From Cyathus striatus (lineage: Eukaryota > Basidiomycota > Agaricomycetes > Agaricales > Nidulariaceae): a stretch of DNA of 64,000 nucleotides. The DNA is taken from the NCBI GenBank assembly GCA_025738555.1, contig JAOVFP010000013.1, positions 1,426,001 through 1,490,000 of the forward strand, read 5' to 3'. Position 1 is the first letter of the stretch; each line of letters begins with the position of its first letter. The notes beneath the pieces were generated by a model. That model saw only the letters and a list, made by a program, of their open reading frames with translations. It searched no databases and had not been told where the DNA came from. A program made the translations under genes and the position numbers. Below are positions 23,945 through 36,486 of the stretch, in pieces.

Positions 23945-25610
23945 TTAATACAATTCATAAACCACTAAATTCCTCCCAGGAAAGTCCCACATCCTCATCG
24001 CCCACGAGAGCCCGCTGTTCACCGACGTCAATGCCGCCAGTGCCACCTGAGGCACCGCCCCATGTGCCGTCTGATTGTTGGTTTTTGGTTTTTGACTACA
24101 TGTTGTGCGAGGTGTAGGTTAGGTGGATCAGAAGGGAGGAGAGAGAAAGAAAGAGGAGGAAGAGTGTCTCAAGCGAGACTGAAACACGGAGGCAAACGCA
24201 ACGAAAGCCAAAAGCGCGCACACGAGAAAAAAAGAGAGAGTAAAGTGTACACAGACTCAAACGGGGGGAGGTGGTTAAAAGCCAGCACAGCTCCAACTTC
24301 AGGGCGCTACGCAAACGCACACACCGTTCATACAAAGCCACAGCCACACGAATGCACAAAGCTAAAAGCGCATACGAGCAAAGGAGGGATGACTCGAATG
24401 GGAACAATCAACAAGCAACGTGTATGCAGCCTGCCCCGACTGACGGCACAACACATAACATCGACCCACTCCCACAACCATAATCCCAATGAAAGCCCAA
24501 AGCGCACATATGAATGAGTAAGATAGAGCAAGCTACAGAGACGTAAACGGGGGGTGGGGGTTGACTCGGTTGAGAGCGAGTATATCCAACAGGAACTAGC
24601 AGCGTAAACAGCCTTCCAAACCCCCAAACCCCCGCACTCCCACCCCAACCTCACTCAACCATGTGCACGACGCGGAAAAGACAAAGGAGAGGAGCGGGGA
24701 TTCGAAAGCCAGTTTAAAGCCCCCAATCCTGACCCGGCGCTCAAAAGCACACAACGCAAAACTCCATCTACCCACATCCACAGCCGCACTCCCAGCCCAA
24801 CCCAACCTCACCCAACCGCGTGCACAATGCGCAGAGGACGAAGGAGAGGCGTCGAAAGCCGGCACAACTCCAAACTCTAACGGGACCTGGCAACGTTACT
24901 CCAACCACCATCCAGCCGCATCCACCTCCTACCTCCCACCTCACCTCCCAACACCCAAACTCGAACGTACACACGCCTCACATCACCTCGAGCGCGTAGA
25001 CCCAGCTCTACGCCGCACTACGCAGGAAGGAGCGGAAAGGTGGAGAAACGAGGAGGTTGTGACACATGGGGACGAGGGAACGAGCAGCATCGGTGGTCTC
25101 GAAGTCCCAACACAAACATATACCCGAATCCCATATCCGGACCTCTGCCGACCGCGACCTGACCATGACGCACCAGCCAACCAAGGCGCAGCCGTGATCA
25201 CAACGCAGCGCAATCAACAATAGAGCCAGCACGAGCACGAGCCATGCTGAAGCACACCAAAAAGTAGCACCAACCTCCACCACACGACTCAAGGCCATCC
25301 ACCGTCCATCTTCGTATCCCCACTCCAACTCCCCGCACCCAATCCCCAGCGCCTCAGCACGTGGCACCGATCCAACGCACAAAGAGCGCAAGCGACGAGG
25401 AAGCACGAGTCCAACAAGAGACGGGAGCATAGTGACGTGAAAGTGCATAGACGGTACCGACGGGCTACGAGCGATGGGCGTCTGGATCTGGTGCGTTAAA
25501 GCACAGAAAAGCATCCTACGAGCCCTAGCTCGAGCCGCAGCCCATCACTATACTGACTCATTCCCCCCCTCCCATATTGCAAACCAGAAAACCAGCAGAA
25601 ACAAGAAAAG
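23945..25610 (-). repeat. Chimeric repeat copy, minus strand
   Basis: The terminal module (24,116-23,945, minus) reads TWGGASGGTG, then VGDEDVGLSWEEFSGL and a stop, the best-preserved version of this exon on the minus strand. The repeat body occupies 24,120-25,610 and includes parts matching 2.3-2.9 kb, such as CGCACCAGCCAACCAAGGC. Confidence 0.55.
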
Positions 25611-25730
25611 AGAAAAGCTCACCGGACTCAAAAACTCCTTCCCACCCCACCTTCTCATCCAGAGGGGTCAACATCGCAGCCTATGCCTCACTTCCCTAAG
25701 AGCCGTCTATTGATTCGACTTTGCGTCTTC
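25611..25730 (-). pseudogene. CSN3-like C-terminal exon fragment
   Basis: The minus strand carries a decayed copy of the exon seen at 2985-3095 (MLTPLDEKVG-like, with one frame change). The flanking DNA also matches 2.84-3.3 kb, so exon and flanks were duplicated together. Confidence 0.45.
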
Positions 25731-26149
25731 ATAACTTCTTCCATTCCCGATGCGCAGTCAGATGTGTTAAACTGCTTGTCCTTAGATTCAGAAAGTAGGA
25801 GGGTGATGGAGTGCCTGCTTCTTTTCGTTCTTCCGGATATGCACGGTGTTGGTAGGGAAGTGGTTGCTTGTTGAGGAGCATTGAGGCGCGTTGATGGGTG
25901 TTTGATCGGAATTTAGATTCTCAGCGTGTTAGGTAAGCAGATGTGTTTGGCCGCCAAGCGCAGTGCTCCACTTCCTCGTCTGTATACCCTCTTCCTCAGC
26001 TGCCATCCTCGAACTCAACTATCCCCTCGCCTATGAATAGGACGAATCGTAAGCTGTAATCCCCTCCACCAGGAAGGATAGCATTCAAACTCCGCCTGTC
26101 GCTGTATACATTGGCAACATCCGCGCAATTACCGCTACCTGTTCACAGC
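25731..26149. other. Duplicated flanks, no gene
   Basis: The first 180 bp repeat 3,100-3,290. Positions 25,935-26,010 are the reverse complement of 9,040-9,140. The rest is unassigned. Confidence 0.4.
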
Positions 26150-26420
26150 AGTCCACTACCAACTCTTCGCAGCCGAGAAGAACCTGGGCATTTAAAGAAC
26201 GTTGTGGATCTAGTAAAAGCATGGAGCATGATGCTGGTGATGGGGGTGGGGGAAGTGATAATGGACGAGAGGGGGGATGGGGGAGGAGGAGGTTAGGTAC
26301 TCAATTTGAGGTCTGTTCTCTCTTCCATTCTTCCCTCCCCCTTTTTCCTTATACTCACTTCGTTCGCGGGTAGAACAAAGAATCCTACACACACAATTCA
26401 CATATCTAAGTACCGTATCC
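26150..26420 (+). pseudogene. CSN3-like exon fragment with following intron
   Basis: AACTCTTCGCAGCCGAGAAG and the following GTGGATCTAGTAAAAGCATG correspond to the long CSN3-like exon (KHHQLFAAEKNLGL, KMVDLAKVWS) at 4.37-4.45 kb, with internal deletions. The following intron-like stretch and the start of the next exon are recognisable up to about 26,420. Confidence 0.5.
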
Positions 26421-26699
26421 TTCTCCGATCCCCCAGACGGCACCGACGAGTCACAGACAATGGATATCCGGATCTGGCGCGCTAAAGTACAGAAAAGCAT
26501 CCTACAAGCCCTAGCTCGAGTAGCAAACCACCAATACGCTTACTCCGTCCTCTCCCTCCCGGTATCGCACACCACCACCACTCCAAACTCCAAACCAAAA
26601 CCCAAGCGAACCTTCCTCAAAATTCCCTCCCACACCCAACCTCCCCATCCAACAACGCCAACACCTGCACCTGCACCTGCACATCTCTCAGAAGTCTAT
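26421..26699 (-). pseudogene. CSN3-like exon fragment with flank, minus strand
   Basis: At 26,699-26,625 the minus strand reads VLALLDGEVG followed by GREF, a stop and a frame change. This matches the C-terminal exon of the CSN3-like copies. The flank at 26,430-26,550 matches 2.81-2.93 kb. Confidence 0.45.
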
Positions 26700-28607
26700 C
26701 CACCTCAGACTTTGAGAAAGCGGGTATACACTTTCGCGACACTTGATTTCGTTCCCTGTTGGAGTCGTTGGCTCTCGACTTTCGAAACCCGTCCTCTGTG
26801 TGCCAAGCTTCAAGGCGTTGGGGGTTAGGTGCGGGGAGCTGGTGGACGGCCCTGGCTCGTGCAAGTGCAAGTGCTGGCTCTATTGTTCTTGCGCTGCGTT
26901 GTGACCACGGCTGCGCCTTGGTTGGCTGGTGCGTCGTGGACGGGTCGGGCAGGGTCAGCTATGCGTTTGTGATGAGTTTGGGACTACTAATGCTGCTCGT
27001 TCCCGTCGTCCCCTGTATCGTACTGACACCCACGTTCCTCCCGTTCCTCCATCTTCATGCTCCTTCGTGCGCAACGTGGTGTAGAGTTGGGTGTACGCAC
27101 TCGAAGTGTGCATACGTGTCGTCCGTTTGGAGGCTGTCAGGTGTGTGGGCGCTTTAGGCGTTGGGAGGTATGGGATTCGGGCTGGTTGGAGTGTACGACG
27201 CAACTCCCGTTGGTGTTGGTATTGAGCTGGCTCTGGCTCATAACAACCCGTTCCTGTCTCCCAACTTCGCTCGTATGCGAGCTTTGGGCTTTCGTTGGGA
27301 CCGTGAGCTGTCACCCTGATCGCGCATCTCATTGTCCTTCACCTTCCTATCTACCCTCCTGTCTCTTCTTTTCGCTACTGTTTACAACCTCGCTAACTCG
27401 TACTACAGAGTGAAGACGACCTCGCGGCGCAGATCGTCGGGTTCCTGCGGCAGTTCCTAGACGTGTTCAGGGAGCTGAAGGGCAAGAAGCTGTTGAAATA
27501 CAACTATACGAACTACGTCTCTACACATGTTACGTTCTCGCCTAAAACCCGTCCTCGTCCTCGTCCTCGTCAACGTCTTTCTCCGCGTTCATGCGCAGCG
27601 CGGTGTAGGACTGGGTCGATGATCGAAATCTGCATTTGCGTTTGGGGCGGTTTGGGGTTGTGCACAGTGTGTTGTGTGGATTGATGGAGGTGAGGTTCTC
27701 CATTGCTTTGGACGTTGGGCCTCCGCTGGGTTGGCGACTGTGGGTGCAGCTGGGGTGGATATAATGGGCGTATGCGTTGTCAGTGTATACGTTGTCAGTT
27801 CCTGATGGTGTCATTCTGATTTTCGACCCCTCCTCCCTCTCCTTTGTTCTTCGCGCGTTGTGGACATCTGGCTGGGTGGGGTTGTGGGGAGCTTTGAGCC
27901 TTCATGGGGTTGGGAAGGCAGTTGTACAGCTGTATATGCTGGCGTTGCTTATTCACGTTGGAATAGTGCTAGCTTTCGACTTCCCCCCTCCCCTCTCTTT
28001 CGTGCATGTACCCCTGGGTAGGGGTTGTTCTGCGCTTTGGGCGTTCGTTGGTACAGATTGTGTTGCTCGTTTCCACTAGAGCCTCTCCGGCTTTTGATTC
28101 CCCTTCCTTCGTCCTTCGTGGACGTACCCCTAGGTGGGGGCTGTGCTACTTCGTTGGGTTGGGTTGGGATTGTGGCTGTACAGCTGTATACGCGATTGTT
28201 GTTCGTTGAAGTTGTGCAAGCTTTCGATCTCCCCTCCTTTGTCCTCCGCGCGTCGTGTGTGCACGGTTGGGCATTCGTTGGGACTGCTGCGGCTGGGCGG
28301 GGCTTTGCTTTTTATCTATTACTTCCGTGTTCCTGGCTGTGTCGATGTGTCTCACGCGCTACGTTGTGTTGTGCTGGGGACTCTCCCTTTCTCCTCCTAT
28401 TTCCACCTTCCGTCCTTCCTTTCTCCCCTCTCTCTAACCGAATCAACCCTTCCTCCCTCCCAACAACAGGTAGTCTAAATCAACAACTTTCAGACGGCTC
28501 ATGGGACAGTGTGTCGGGTGGGGCAGACGCCACTGGCGTCGGTGGTCAGGGCATTTAGGTGGGCAATGAGGATGTGGGACCTTCTTGGGAGGAGTTTGGT
28601 GAGCTGT
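26700..28607 (+). repeat. Chimeric repeat copy, plus strand, with S10 fragment inside
   Basis: The repeat body (GTTGGTGTTGGTATTGAGCT, GTTGGGTTGGGATTGTGGCT) runs from 26,700 to 28,468, with a carboxypeptidase-like exon at 27,412-27,540. It ends in a pyrimidine tract, CAACAACAGGTAG, and a terminal module reading SDGSWDSVSGG and VGGQGI. Confidence 0.5.
27412..27540 (+). pseudogene. Serine carboxypeptidase-like fragment with internal deletion
   Basis: SEDDLAAQIVGFLRQFLDVF and ELKGKKL run straight into KYNYTNYVSTHVTFSPK in one frame. In the remnant at 7.13-7.76 kb these two pieces are about 400 nt apart. The segment with the active-site serine block has therefore been removed cleanly here. Confidence 0.55.
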
Positions 28608-29233
28608 AAATTGTATTAAGTGGGGAGGAAGGGGGGAGATATGCCGTTCTGGTGTGCATACAATTTTCAATCGTTACTTAGCCTTTCAAAGGGTCAGTGT
28701 ATCACATTTTTTCTTTAACGTTTTTGATGTTTTATGTTTTCTTGTACCATTTTTGTCTTCTGTACTTTTAAACGATCATCTCTGAGAGCGGTTGTGAAGG
28801 GTGTGTTGCAGGCAAGATTGGACTCTGCAGGAGAGTGCACTATGTCAGGGTCGGCGCGTGATACAGACTATGTTTCTTCGTTGATTCTATCATTCCTCCT
28901 CTAATTACGAACATAAGTAATATGTTAATCTCACTGAACCTTTTCTCTTAACATGAGGTTGAGGGGAAGGCCAAATGTAAATGATGACGTCATTGAGCCA
29001 TATAGTAACATTCACAATTCGAGCCCACTTGAACCGTATATTCTTCACCTTGTCCAGTGATAACCATGTCTGATTCTACCAATTCCAACAATGACTGTTG
29101 CCTGGTGGAGAACACCTCATCCAACTGGGGCCTCGAATACTGCCGTATGATACCTAAATCAATGATTAGAACAAACCCGTCCTTCATACGCACAACACCA
29201 TCAACATTATATCTATATACTTATATCCATTAG
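28608..29233. other. 3' tail of the terminal module and unassigned DNA
   Basis: Positions 28,608-28,800 repeat the 3'-UTR-like tail seen after other terminal modules (TGTACTTTTAAACGATCATC). A 67-codon minus-strand ORF at 29,193-28,990 (ending TVQVGSNCECYYMAQ) could be a real exon, but its family was not recognised. Confidence 0.35.
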
Positions 29234-29705
29234 CTGGACTCATTGGAGTATGCTTGGGGCATGCAGAAAGGAACCCTAGATTTGGATTCTAGATCCAACA
29301 TCTTTGCAGGTGCGTAATTGTTCAATTTCACAGTTTATCACGTATTGAACTTAGACGTAGTCAGAATCTCGCTTACCAAAATGTTTCAACGAGCCCAATG
29401 GATCTTGTTACCAGACAAGGATACCGTCCAGACTTACTACGAGAATCTGGATTCGAACTTTCCTGAGATCAAGGTATGTTTGACGTATAATTTTAGACCT
29501 GCGTACTTACTCATTGTTTTCTTTTAGAGTGAATGTTTTTGCCTACCGATTGTTTCCTGTACAGCACATGGACGATGTTATACTCACTTGCCGGAATGTC
29601 ATCGCAACTCCACTGAGCAAGGATATGGTTACCACTCACGTATTCCCCTTCGACAGCTTCCCCGACCTCGCCAGCCACGTTCATCCGATGTTTGTGATTG
29701 TTTGA
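29234..29705 (+). pseudogene. 3' end of an HNH-type hypothetical gene, 5' truncated
   Basis: Three exons join in frame: 29234-29309, 29355-29473 and 29565-29705, ending in TGA. They encode LEYAWGMQKGTLDLDSRSNI, WILLPDKDTVQTYYENL and PLSKDMVTTHVFPFDSFPDL plus SHVHPMF. The pattern (a W-G motif, LDSR-N, then L-P-D and a final SHVHP-F) is one I associate with Agaricomycete proteins that carry an HNH-nuclease-like domain upstream. That upstream domain is not found here, so the gene is truncated, or the missing exons are too diverged to see. The role is unknown. Confidence 0.5.
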
Positions 29706-30163
29706 GCTGGGTACATTTGGTGAAAATAAAATATCCACTAAAGGACCCTTTTCTCCAAAAAAAATTGTTATTCTTTTCCAGAAGTGGACCACATATGCGA
29801 TTTAACATAGTGTAGCTAGTGACTCGAAAGCAGAACAGGGACTTGGTCTAGATGGTTGAGGTTCTATGACATTGTAGATTAGTAGCTTAGATATTGTTCT
29901 AGTTGTATAACGACTGGTCGTACATCGACAGTAATTTAATTTACCATAATGACGAAAAGAAGGCTAGTCAGCTAGTAAAAATACTGGGAAATTTGGTACC
30001 AACTACCAAATAACACTACAATCTATGAGTCTGAGATAATCCAAAAAAGAAAGAAACCCCTTCATATATGACATATAAGTAACAAAAAACATGTAATGTA
30101 CGCCGCTTCGCGACGTACGTAAAAGGGGGCGCTTCCCTAATCCGAGTTTTTGTGACAGAAAAA
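29706..30163. other. Downstream flank of the Helitron gene with a candidate terminal hairpin
   Basis: No gene. At 30,098-30,118, GTACGCCGC-TTC-GCGACGTAC forms a nine-base-pair hairpin with one mismatch, 46 nt past the Helitron stop codon. Helitron 3' ends carry such a hairpin, but the usual CTRR end was not found beside it, so the element boundary stays uncertain. Confidence 0.45.
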
Positions 30164-33100
30164 CTAATCATTATTAAATACAAATTCACTTAAGTCCATG
30201 CCATAAGTATTAATCTGAAATCCTAATCCTTCACGACGTTCATTATCCTCCCTAAGCATACGCATAACTTGAGTCTCTTCTCTCCGTTGAAGGCGACTGT
30301 GAGCAAAAGAAGATCGAAAGGCAAGTCCACTTAAAGTTTTGACACGTGAGATGGCTACAAATGAGAGGCCATTAACAAAATCTCTTGGACCTAAGTCAAT
30401 GGTAGCTTTTGTTAAAGTCAGTCCTTGACTTTTGTGAACAGTAATTGCCCATGCTAAGATGAGAGGAAGCTGTGTACGTGACATTTGCTTCTGTGTTTTG
30501 CTCTCCCATCTTGCAGTAACTGGTACAATAGGAACCCAAGAGGGATCCAACTCATTCCATCCTGGAGATAATGGACCTAAATATTGTCAGATAATGGAAT
30601 AAAAATAAAAATAAGAATGCATACCTGAATATTCTTCACAAGAAACAAATACAACTGCAGGCAAATCCCCTCTGCCTGGATTTGAAAAAGGATTATACCA
30701 AATTTTCCTCACAACACCTTGAGCACCATTTACTAAACCTATGTAACAGATTTAGTAATGAATAAAAGAGAAGTAATATTAGAATTTACCTTTTGCTGTC
30801 CATAGATTCCTGGTGATCATAACTGTAGCACCTTCACACAAAAGGATTTCTGGATCCAGTCCTTCAGCATCCTCTTCAGAAGCTTTTCTAGCTTCAACAC
30901 AATTATTTTTTGCTTTACATCGAACCACAGGCTTTCCAAGCAATGCCAGTTTCCTTATATTCAACAGGGATACTGATTCACGAGTTGGTAGAAGGTGTAA
31001 AACATCATTGAATAATAAATGTTCTTGAGGTGTAAGACGATCCCAAAAGCGAGAGGATAAAAGTTGATAGTCAGCTTCAGTAGTTGAATAGGTGCGCATA
31101 TGAAGAAGTGCATCTCGAAAAGCTATCTGTATTGGATTATCTCCAGCTTGACGAAACACTGTCTTCAAGGTAATGGATTGTGTAAAGGACTCATAGGCAC
31201 GTCTTCCCTCAAATGATAATCCTGGTTGATTAGTGGACACTTTGGAAGAATACAGTGGTGTATCACAAACAGGTGGTAATTGAGCAAAGTCTCCAAAAAT
31301 AATAACTGGAAGTCCACCAAATATTTCAGTTGCTTTATTTGGATAAGCCTGTCGCAACCGGCGATCAATACGACCCATGCTGTTACGGCCAACCATAGAT
31401 TTCTCATCTAGTATCAACAGCTGAACATTCTGCCATCGATTCTGAAGGCGAGTGAGAGATGCCTGTGAGAGTTGATTAAAGGCACCTTTTACTGGAATCA
31501 TGCAGGAAAAGTTTATAGTCCAGCCACGGATACCAAATGCTGCAACTCCAGTTGGAGCCATACGGATGACAGGATCAGATAGAGCATCAGGATATAAGTT
31601 GCGAATAGCTGTGGATATTGCCCATATGATGAATGATTTTCCTGTTCCAGCTGTACCATCAACATTAAGACGAGGGGGTAAATCTTGTTCTCCACCATGT
31701 AGACTCTTTTTGATATAGGCCATAACTTGTAAAAATACTTTTTGCTGATCACCCTTAAGTAGCCTATAGTCAACCTCAGGAAGAACTTGCAGAAGATCAT
31801 TTGGTGACTCTTTAACTCTTTCAGATAGCCAACAAGTAGCCTCTTGTAAAATTGGTAGTCCAGGGCCTTGTGCCATCCAATCATATTCTGTATCCAAGTC
31901 TCTGTGTCCCAAATTGCTGGTAATATTCTCTGTAATTTGATTTGGACCACGTGCAGCTTCTAACATCCACTCAGCAATGTAAGGCTCATCTTCATCATTT
32001 GCATCATTGATTGACTCAGAGTCAGATTCAACTTCTTCATCTGAGTCAGTTGGAGAGTCCAGTTGAATTGGAAGAGTATCATCAAAGTGGATATGATGAT
32101 GAGCAAGGCAGTGAGTGGTGTAGGCAGCTATCCAATTGGGAGAACCATTGAGGAGATCTTCAACTTTGTCAAATGGATGATGGAGGATCATTTTTGCATA
32201 GCAATATTTTTCAAAGGTATCTGAGTCCTCAGGGTCAGGCCGATATCGAGGCCATATGTTTAAAACATATGGTTTTGCACCTCTTTGACCACGCTTGTTA
32301 TATCTTTCTCCATGCCAGTCCCAGTTTGCTGCAAATTCCAACAGAGTAGCTGTTTTTAATTCTTCAGAAATTGTTGAATTGCACCGTTTGATATAACGTT
32401 GCAAAACACCAAGTCGCTCTACATTGGATCTTGCAAAGTCCACAATTGCTGATTCATATGGATCAACACATAATGCATGAACCAGTCGAGATGATCGTGT
32501 CAAAGAACAACCAAGGAGAATGTGACATGTTTCTTGAGCTGAAATGTCACGCTCAGACACAAAAGCAGAAAGTGTTTTTTGATATGCAATGCCAGCACGA
32601 TCTGTATTTTGAAGTCGAGAGATTGCAGTCTGCAAAGTACTCTGATGGCCAGAGGACATACTCTCACCCTTGCTTGCATATTTTGCCACATATGAAATAA
32701 CTGCTTCACGATTGATTACTGGTCGGCAGTCAATATTTGCTCTCCAACCCAAGATGAATCCAGGATTAAAGGTGTTGAGTATTTCATCATTGCGTTTAGT
32801 GTGAAACTCTGCAAAGTCTCTCCCAGGCTCTTTTGCATATGCTGATGCATTGCGACACTGTTTAGGAAATCCAAATCGACAGAATATTTCACCAGTGCCT
32901 TTTTTCTTTCTTTGACAGTAGCCAGGAGTACATTTTGTATGGCGCTGGAGACGATTTAGCATTTCTGCTAATTCCCTTTTGGTATCTGTAAGTGTGGTGA
33001 AAAGTCGTGCAGATGGATGAATATCAGCTGGCCGTAGATGTGGATCAGGATTCCAAGTTGAGATGTGATTATCCCAAAAGTCCATCCAATTCTGAACTTC

Positions 33101-35532
33101 CACAGGATTAGAAGTATCCAAAGTATCCACAGATGGTGCATCTTCCAACCACAAAAAACCATGAACATGACTGCTACCACGATGTTGCCATTCATAACGC
33201 CACCAAAAATCCTTAACATTCCACTTTGGCTGAAGGTACTCTTTAAAGAATATTTCCCATCGTTTTTGAAAATAATAAGCTGCAATTGCTGGATTTTCAT
33301 TGAGGTTATCCAAATGTGTACGGTAAGAACATGCATTTTCAGGTTCAGCTAAGTCATAATCTGGCATATGCTGGTGCAAGTCTGGCCATTGTATATCTGC
33401 TGATGAGGCAGTAATAAATAAATGAGGTGAGCCACACCCTGGTGAGCGAATTTGTGCAATAAGATCCCGCTGAGCTTTCTGCCAAAAGGGTTTTGATCCT
33501 TGAAGTTTTTCTCCAGCACTTGATAAACGGTTCATAAGACCATGAGCCTCATTGTTCTCCAGCATCTCCCTAATATCCTCCACAGTGAGCTGACGATCAT
33601 CTTTGTGAGTGGTTAAGAACCAAGAGGAAGCTTTCTTAGCAGCTTGTCGCATAATAGTATTGAGAGCCCAATAGCGAAATCGGGGATGCCTTGCAAATCG
33701 ACCACCCTTGTAGCGTAATAAATGAGCTGCCCACTCAGTCATAGTCACATTTTTATTATGTAGAGCATGGAAATCTGCCTTTCCAGTGGGAAATAGTGTT
33801 GGAAATGCATCAATTGCAATTTGAGAAGAATGCTCATTGATGGGAGTCCCACGTACACGTGGAAATGTAAGAATAATATTCTCATCACCATGCATTGCTG
33901 CCATACGAAGTTGCTCTAATTCTGTCTGTACTGCTTGTACCTGAGGTACAAATCCATGTGAGTATATAGGTTGTGACTCATTATTTGCAGAATTATTATC
34001 TTCAGCCTGAGGAGGACCTAAGTCTTCTGGAAGATCTGGCATATCTTCTAAATGAAGAGTATGCACCCTGTCATGTACCAATCCATCCACAGGAAGCTGA
34101 GATAATGCATTTTGATCAATCATAACTGAATGTGATTGAAATGTGGGATGATGCTGAGTCAAGAACTCTAGCCATTGCTGAACCACAGCCCTGCGAACTC
34201 GGAAGTCTTTGTAAACTTCCTCATTTGTACCCTGCTCAACTCCACGGCGACGCATAATAATAACATCACAATCCTCAGGTAGAAGTGGAAGACGGTTGTG
34301 GAGAGAAATAGTATCCCGTGGAAAGTTGCAGATATGACCTGAGTATTTGTATTGACCCCCACGCACTTGCCATAACTGGATGAGAGCATGAACAGGAGAT
34401 ATTAGCATCTCCTCCATTTGTGTTAATGGCTGAAGATCAGGATTAAGCATAAATGGAGAAGACCCAGGGTCCATTGCATTATCAAGTTGAAACTTTGAGT
34501 TTTTTTGGCATTTTGAGCATAAGCCATCTTTAACTTTCATGTCAAACCATTCCTCATTACAGGCCATACAATGCTCCAAATTTAATTGCATAATTTTCTC
34601 CCGAAAATTATGCAGTAGCACTTTATCTTCAGCAGATATAGCAGGCTGAGATAACGGAGATAGTGCTGGTGCTGGAATTTCAGGAAGTTCCTGTGTAGCA
34701 TGGGTTTGAGAATGTAGTGGAGATGGATGGAGAATCTGAGGTGGCTGAGGAAGTTGAAGTTCCAATGCATTGGCAACATTTTGTGCAATTCGCTGTTCAT
34801 TCTGACGTGCACATCGATTACATTCACTTTCCCTGCATTGTGCACAACTTTGCAAATCTCCAAATATATCTTTGTTTACCCAATGTGTATTCTTTTTGCA
34901 CCATAGAAGATCAGGATTATATGGATGAATCTCACGAGCATCAGAGCCAGTAATATTTCGTGGTTGTCGTTGTCCCCTCTGGTGTTGTGGTGGTGGTGGT
35001 GGTAGTGGTGGAAGTAATGGAGAGGGAGGTAGAGGAGGAGGTGGGAACTGGGGTGGCACTAATGGCAACAATGGAAGTTGAAATGTGAGAGGAGACAGTG
35101 GGGGTGGTGAGGAAACCTGATGTGGGAAATTGGAACCAGCAGCAAATAGACATATAGGTTGAGGAATAAGCTCTTCATCAGAATCCAAGTCCATATCTGG
35201 TGCTTGAAATAGACTGGGAACAGAATCATTTGCTATTGGAGAGTGAGGTTCCAAAACTACACGAGTTCTTTTATGACGACTTTCACGAGTAGCAGGAGTA
35301 GTTGGAGTGCGCTCTGAAAATGAGCGACTTGTACTATTCCGTGGAGTTGAAGGAACTTAAATATTAATTGGTCAGTATATAACTTTCAAAAAACAATATT
35401 AAACATACCAGTTATATTTAAAGGTGTAGATAGTGGCTGAGATTGCTGCAAAATTTGGGAGAGAGTTTGAGGATTCTCTGGAGTACAGAGTGGTATACGG
35501 GATGGTCCAGCATTAGATGATGCAGAAGGCAT
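30164..35532 (-). CDS. Helitron Rep-helicase (RepHel) protein
   Basis: Four exons (35532-35409, 35355-30790, 30738-30625, 30576-30164) join with no frame break into 1738 codons. The introns are 53, 51 and 48 nt, with donors GTATGT, GTAAAT and GTATGC. After a Ser/Pro-rich N terminus and a poly-proline tract come Cys pairs (CAQCRESECNRC, CMACNEEW). The HUH Rep nuclease follows, with HVHGF (about 771-773) and the tyrosine motif YVAKYASK (Tyr 930 and 934). The C-terminal half is a PIF1-type SF1 helicase: Walker A GTAGTGKS (about 1275-1282), ILDEKSMVG, GDFAQLPPV, VHKSQGLTL, FVAISRVKTL. It would nick and unwind DNA for rolling-circle transposition. The start is the first ATG of the spliced frame. 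All catalytic motifs are intact, so this may be an active autonomous copy. Confidence 0.9.
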
Positions 35533-36486
35533 TTCAAGAATTCAAGTATAGTCTTGATATTAATATTCAGTCTTGAGACCAAAGGAGACCAGCAGTCCAA
35601 AGGCTAGAGTGTTCCAATACTGTAAACAGGGTTGAACCTGTGTTCCCCACTTTATAACTAAGAAAATCCACCAAAGAAATCGCCGCAAGACAGTATGCTG
35701 TGGAATTATAATTCCTGTGCTTTTTGACACCTCTTTGTCACCCCTTTTCTGCACAGACAGGTGGAAGTGACAGTGAGAATGTAGTAAAAGGTACTTAAGC
35801 ACCAGCAAAAACCACAGAGTGAGAGAGGTCCAGGCAATTCAAATTCAAAAAGAATAAGAAATGCTTTTAGGCAATAGCAAACTGAGGCTATGCAGGTAGA
35901 CTTCACAACTAAGTAGGCTTGTTCAATTCAGTTTCAATCCCTAATTACTAATGGAGCCAAAAATAATAGCTAGAGAAAAGAAGCAGAATAAGTGAGTTAT
36001 AGAAGTGGGAATAGTGGATATAGAGAGTGGGAGAACTGTCTACAAAGAATGTAAATGTGTTGATGATGGGATAGAATAAGGTTTGACAGTCAGTTGGCAA
36101 ATTCCGAATCAAAGACAGCCAAAAAGGCGCTGACAAACATTGATGATGGAATAGAATAAGGTTTGGCCATATTTAAGGCCAGTTGGCAAATTCCGAATCA
36201 AAGATGGCCAAAAAGGGTGCTGACAAACTAAATTCACACAATAAGCACAGCCACGCATGCGGACCAACACATTGGGTCGACAGCACGCAGCCACATCTTG
36301 GTTGCCATGCACCGTTGCCATGCGCGCACAGCCACATACGAATTTTGGGTCTACCTGGACAAATAGGGGAAGCAAGCTCCCCCAATTAATAGAAAAGTCA
36401 AATTCCATTTGCTGCCCTACAAAGCTTAGCCAACAGGCCATCTCAAGACAAGTAGCAAAAAGAAAGACTTCAGAAAAAAAAGAATT
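35533..36486. other. Upstream flank of the Helitron gene
   Basis: Probable 5' part of the Helitron with its promoter, although no 5'-TC terminus could be fixed. The stretch contains a tandem duplication (separate entry). ORFs of 60-150 codons on both strands overlap one another and show no family pattern. Confidence 0.4.
36060..36230. repeat. Tandem duplication, unit about 85 bp
   Basis: The sequence TGATGATGGGATAGAATAAG through AAAAAGGCGCTGACAAAC is repeated immediately. The second copy has a GGCCATATTTAAGGCC insertion and a few substitutions. Confidence 0.7.

Noticed and set aside
30098..30118. Rho-independent terminator for the Helitron gene
   Set aside because: The hairpin has no functional meaning as a bacterial terminator in a fungus; a Helitron end hairpin is more plausible.
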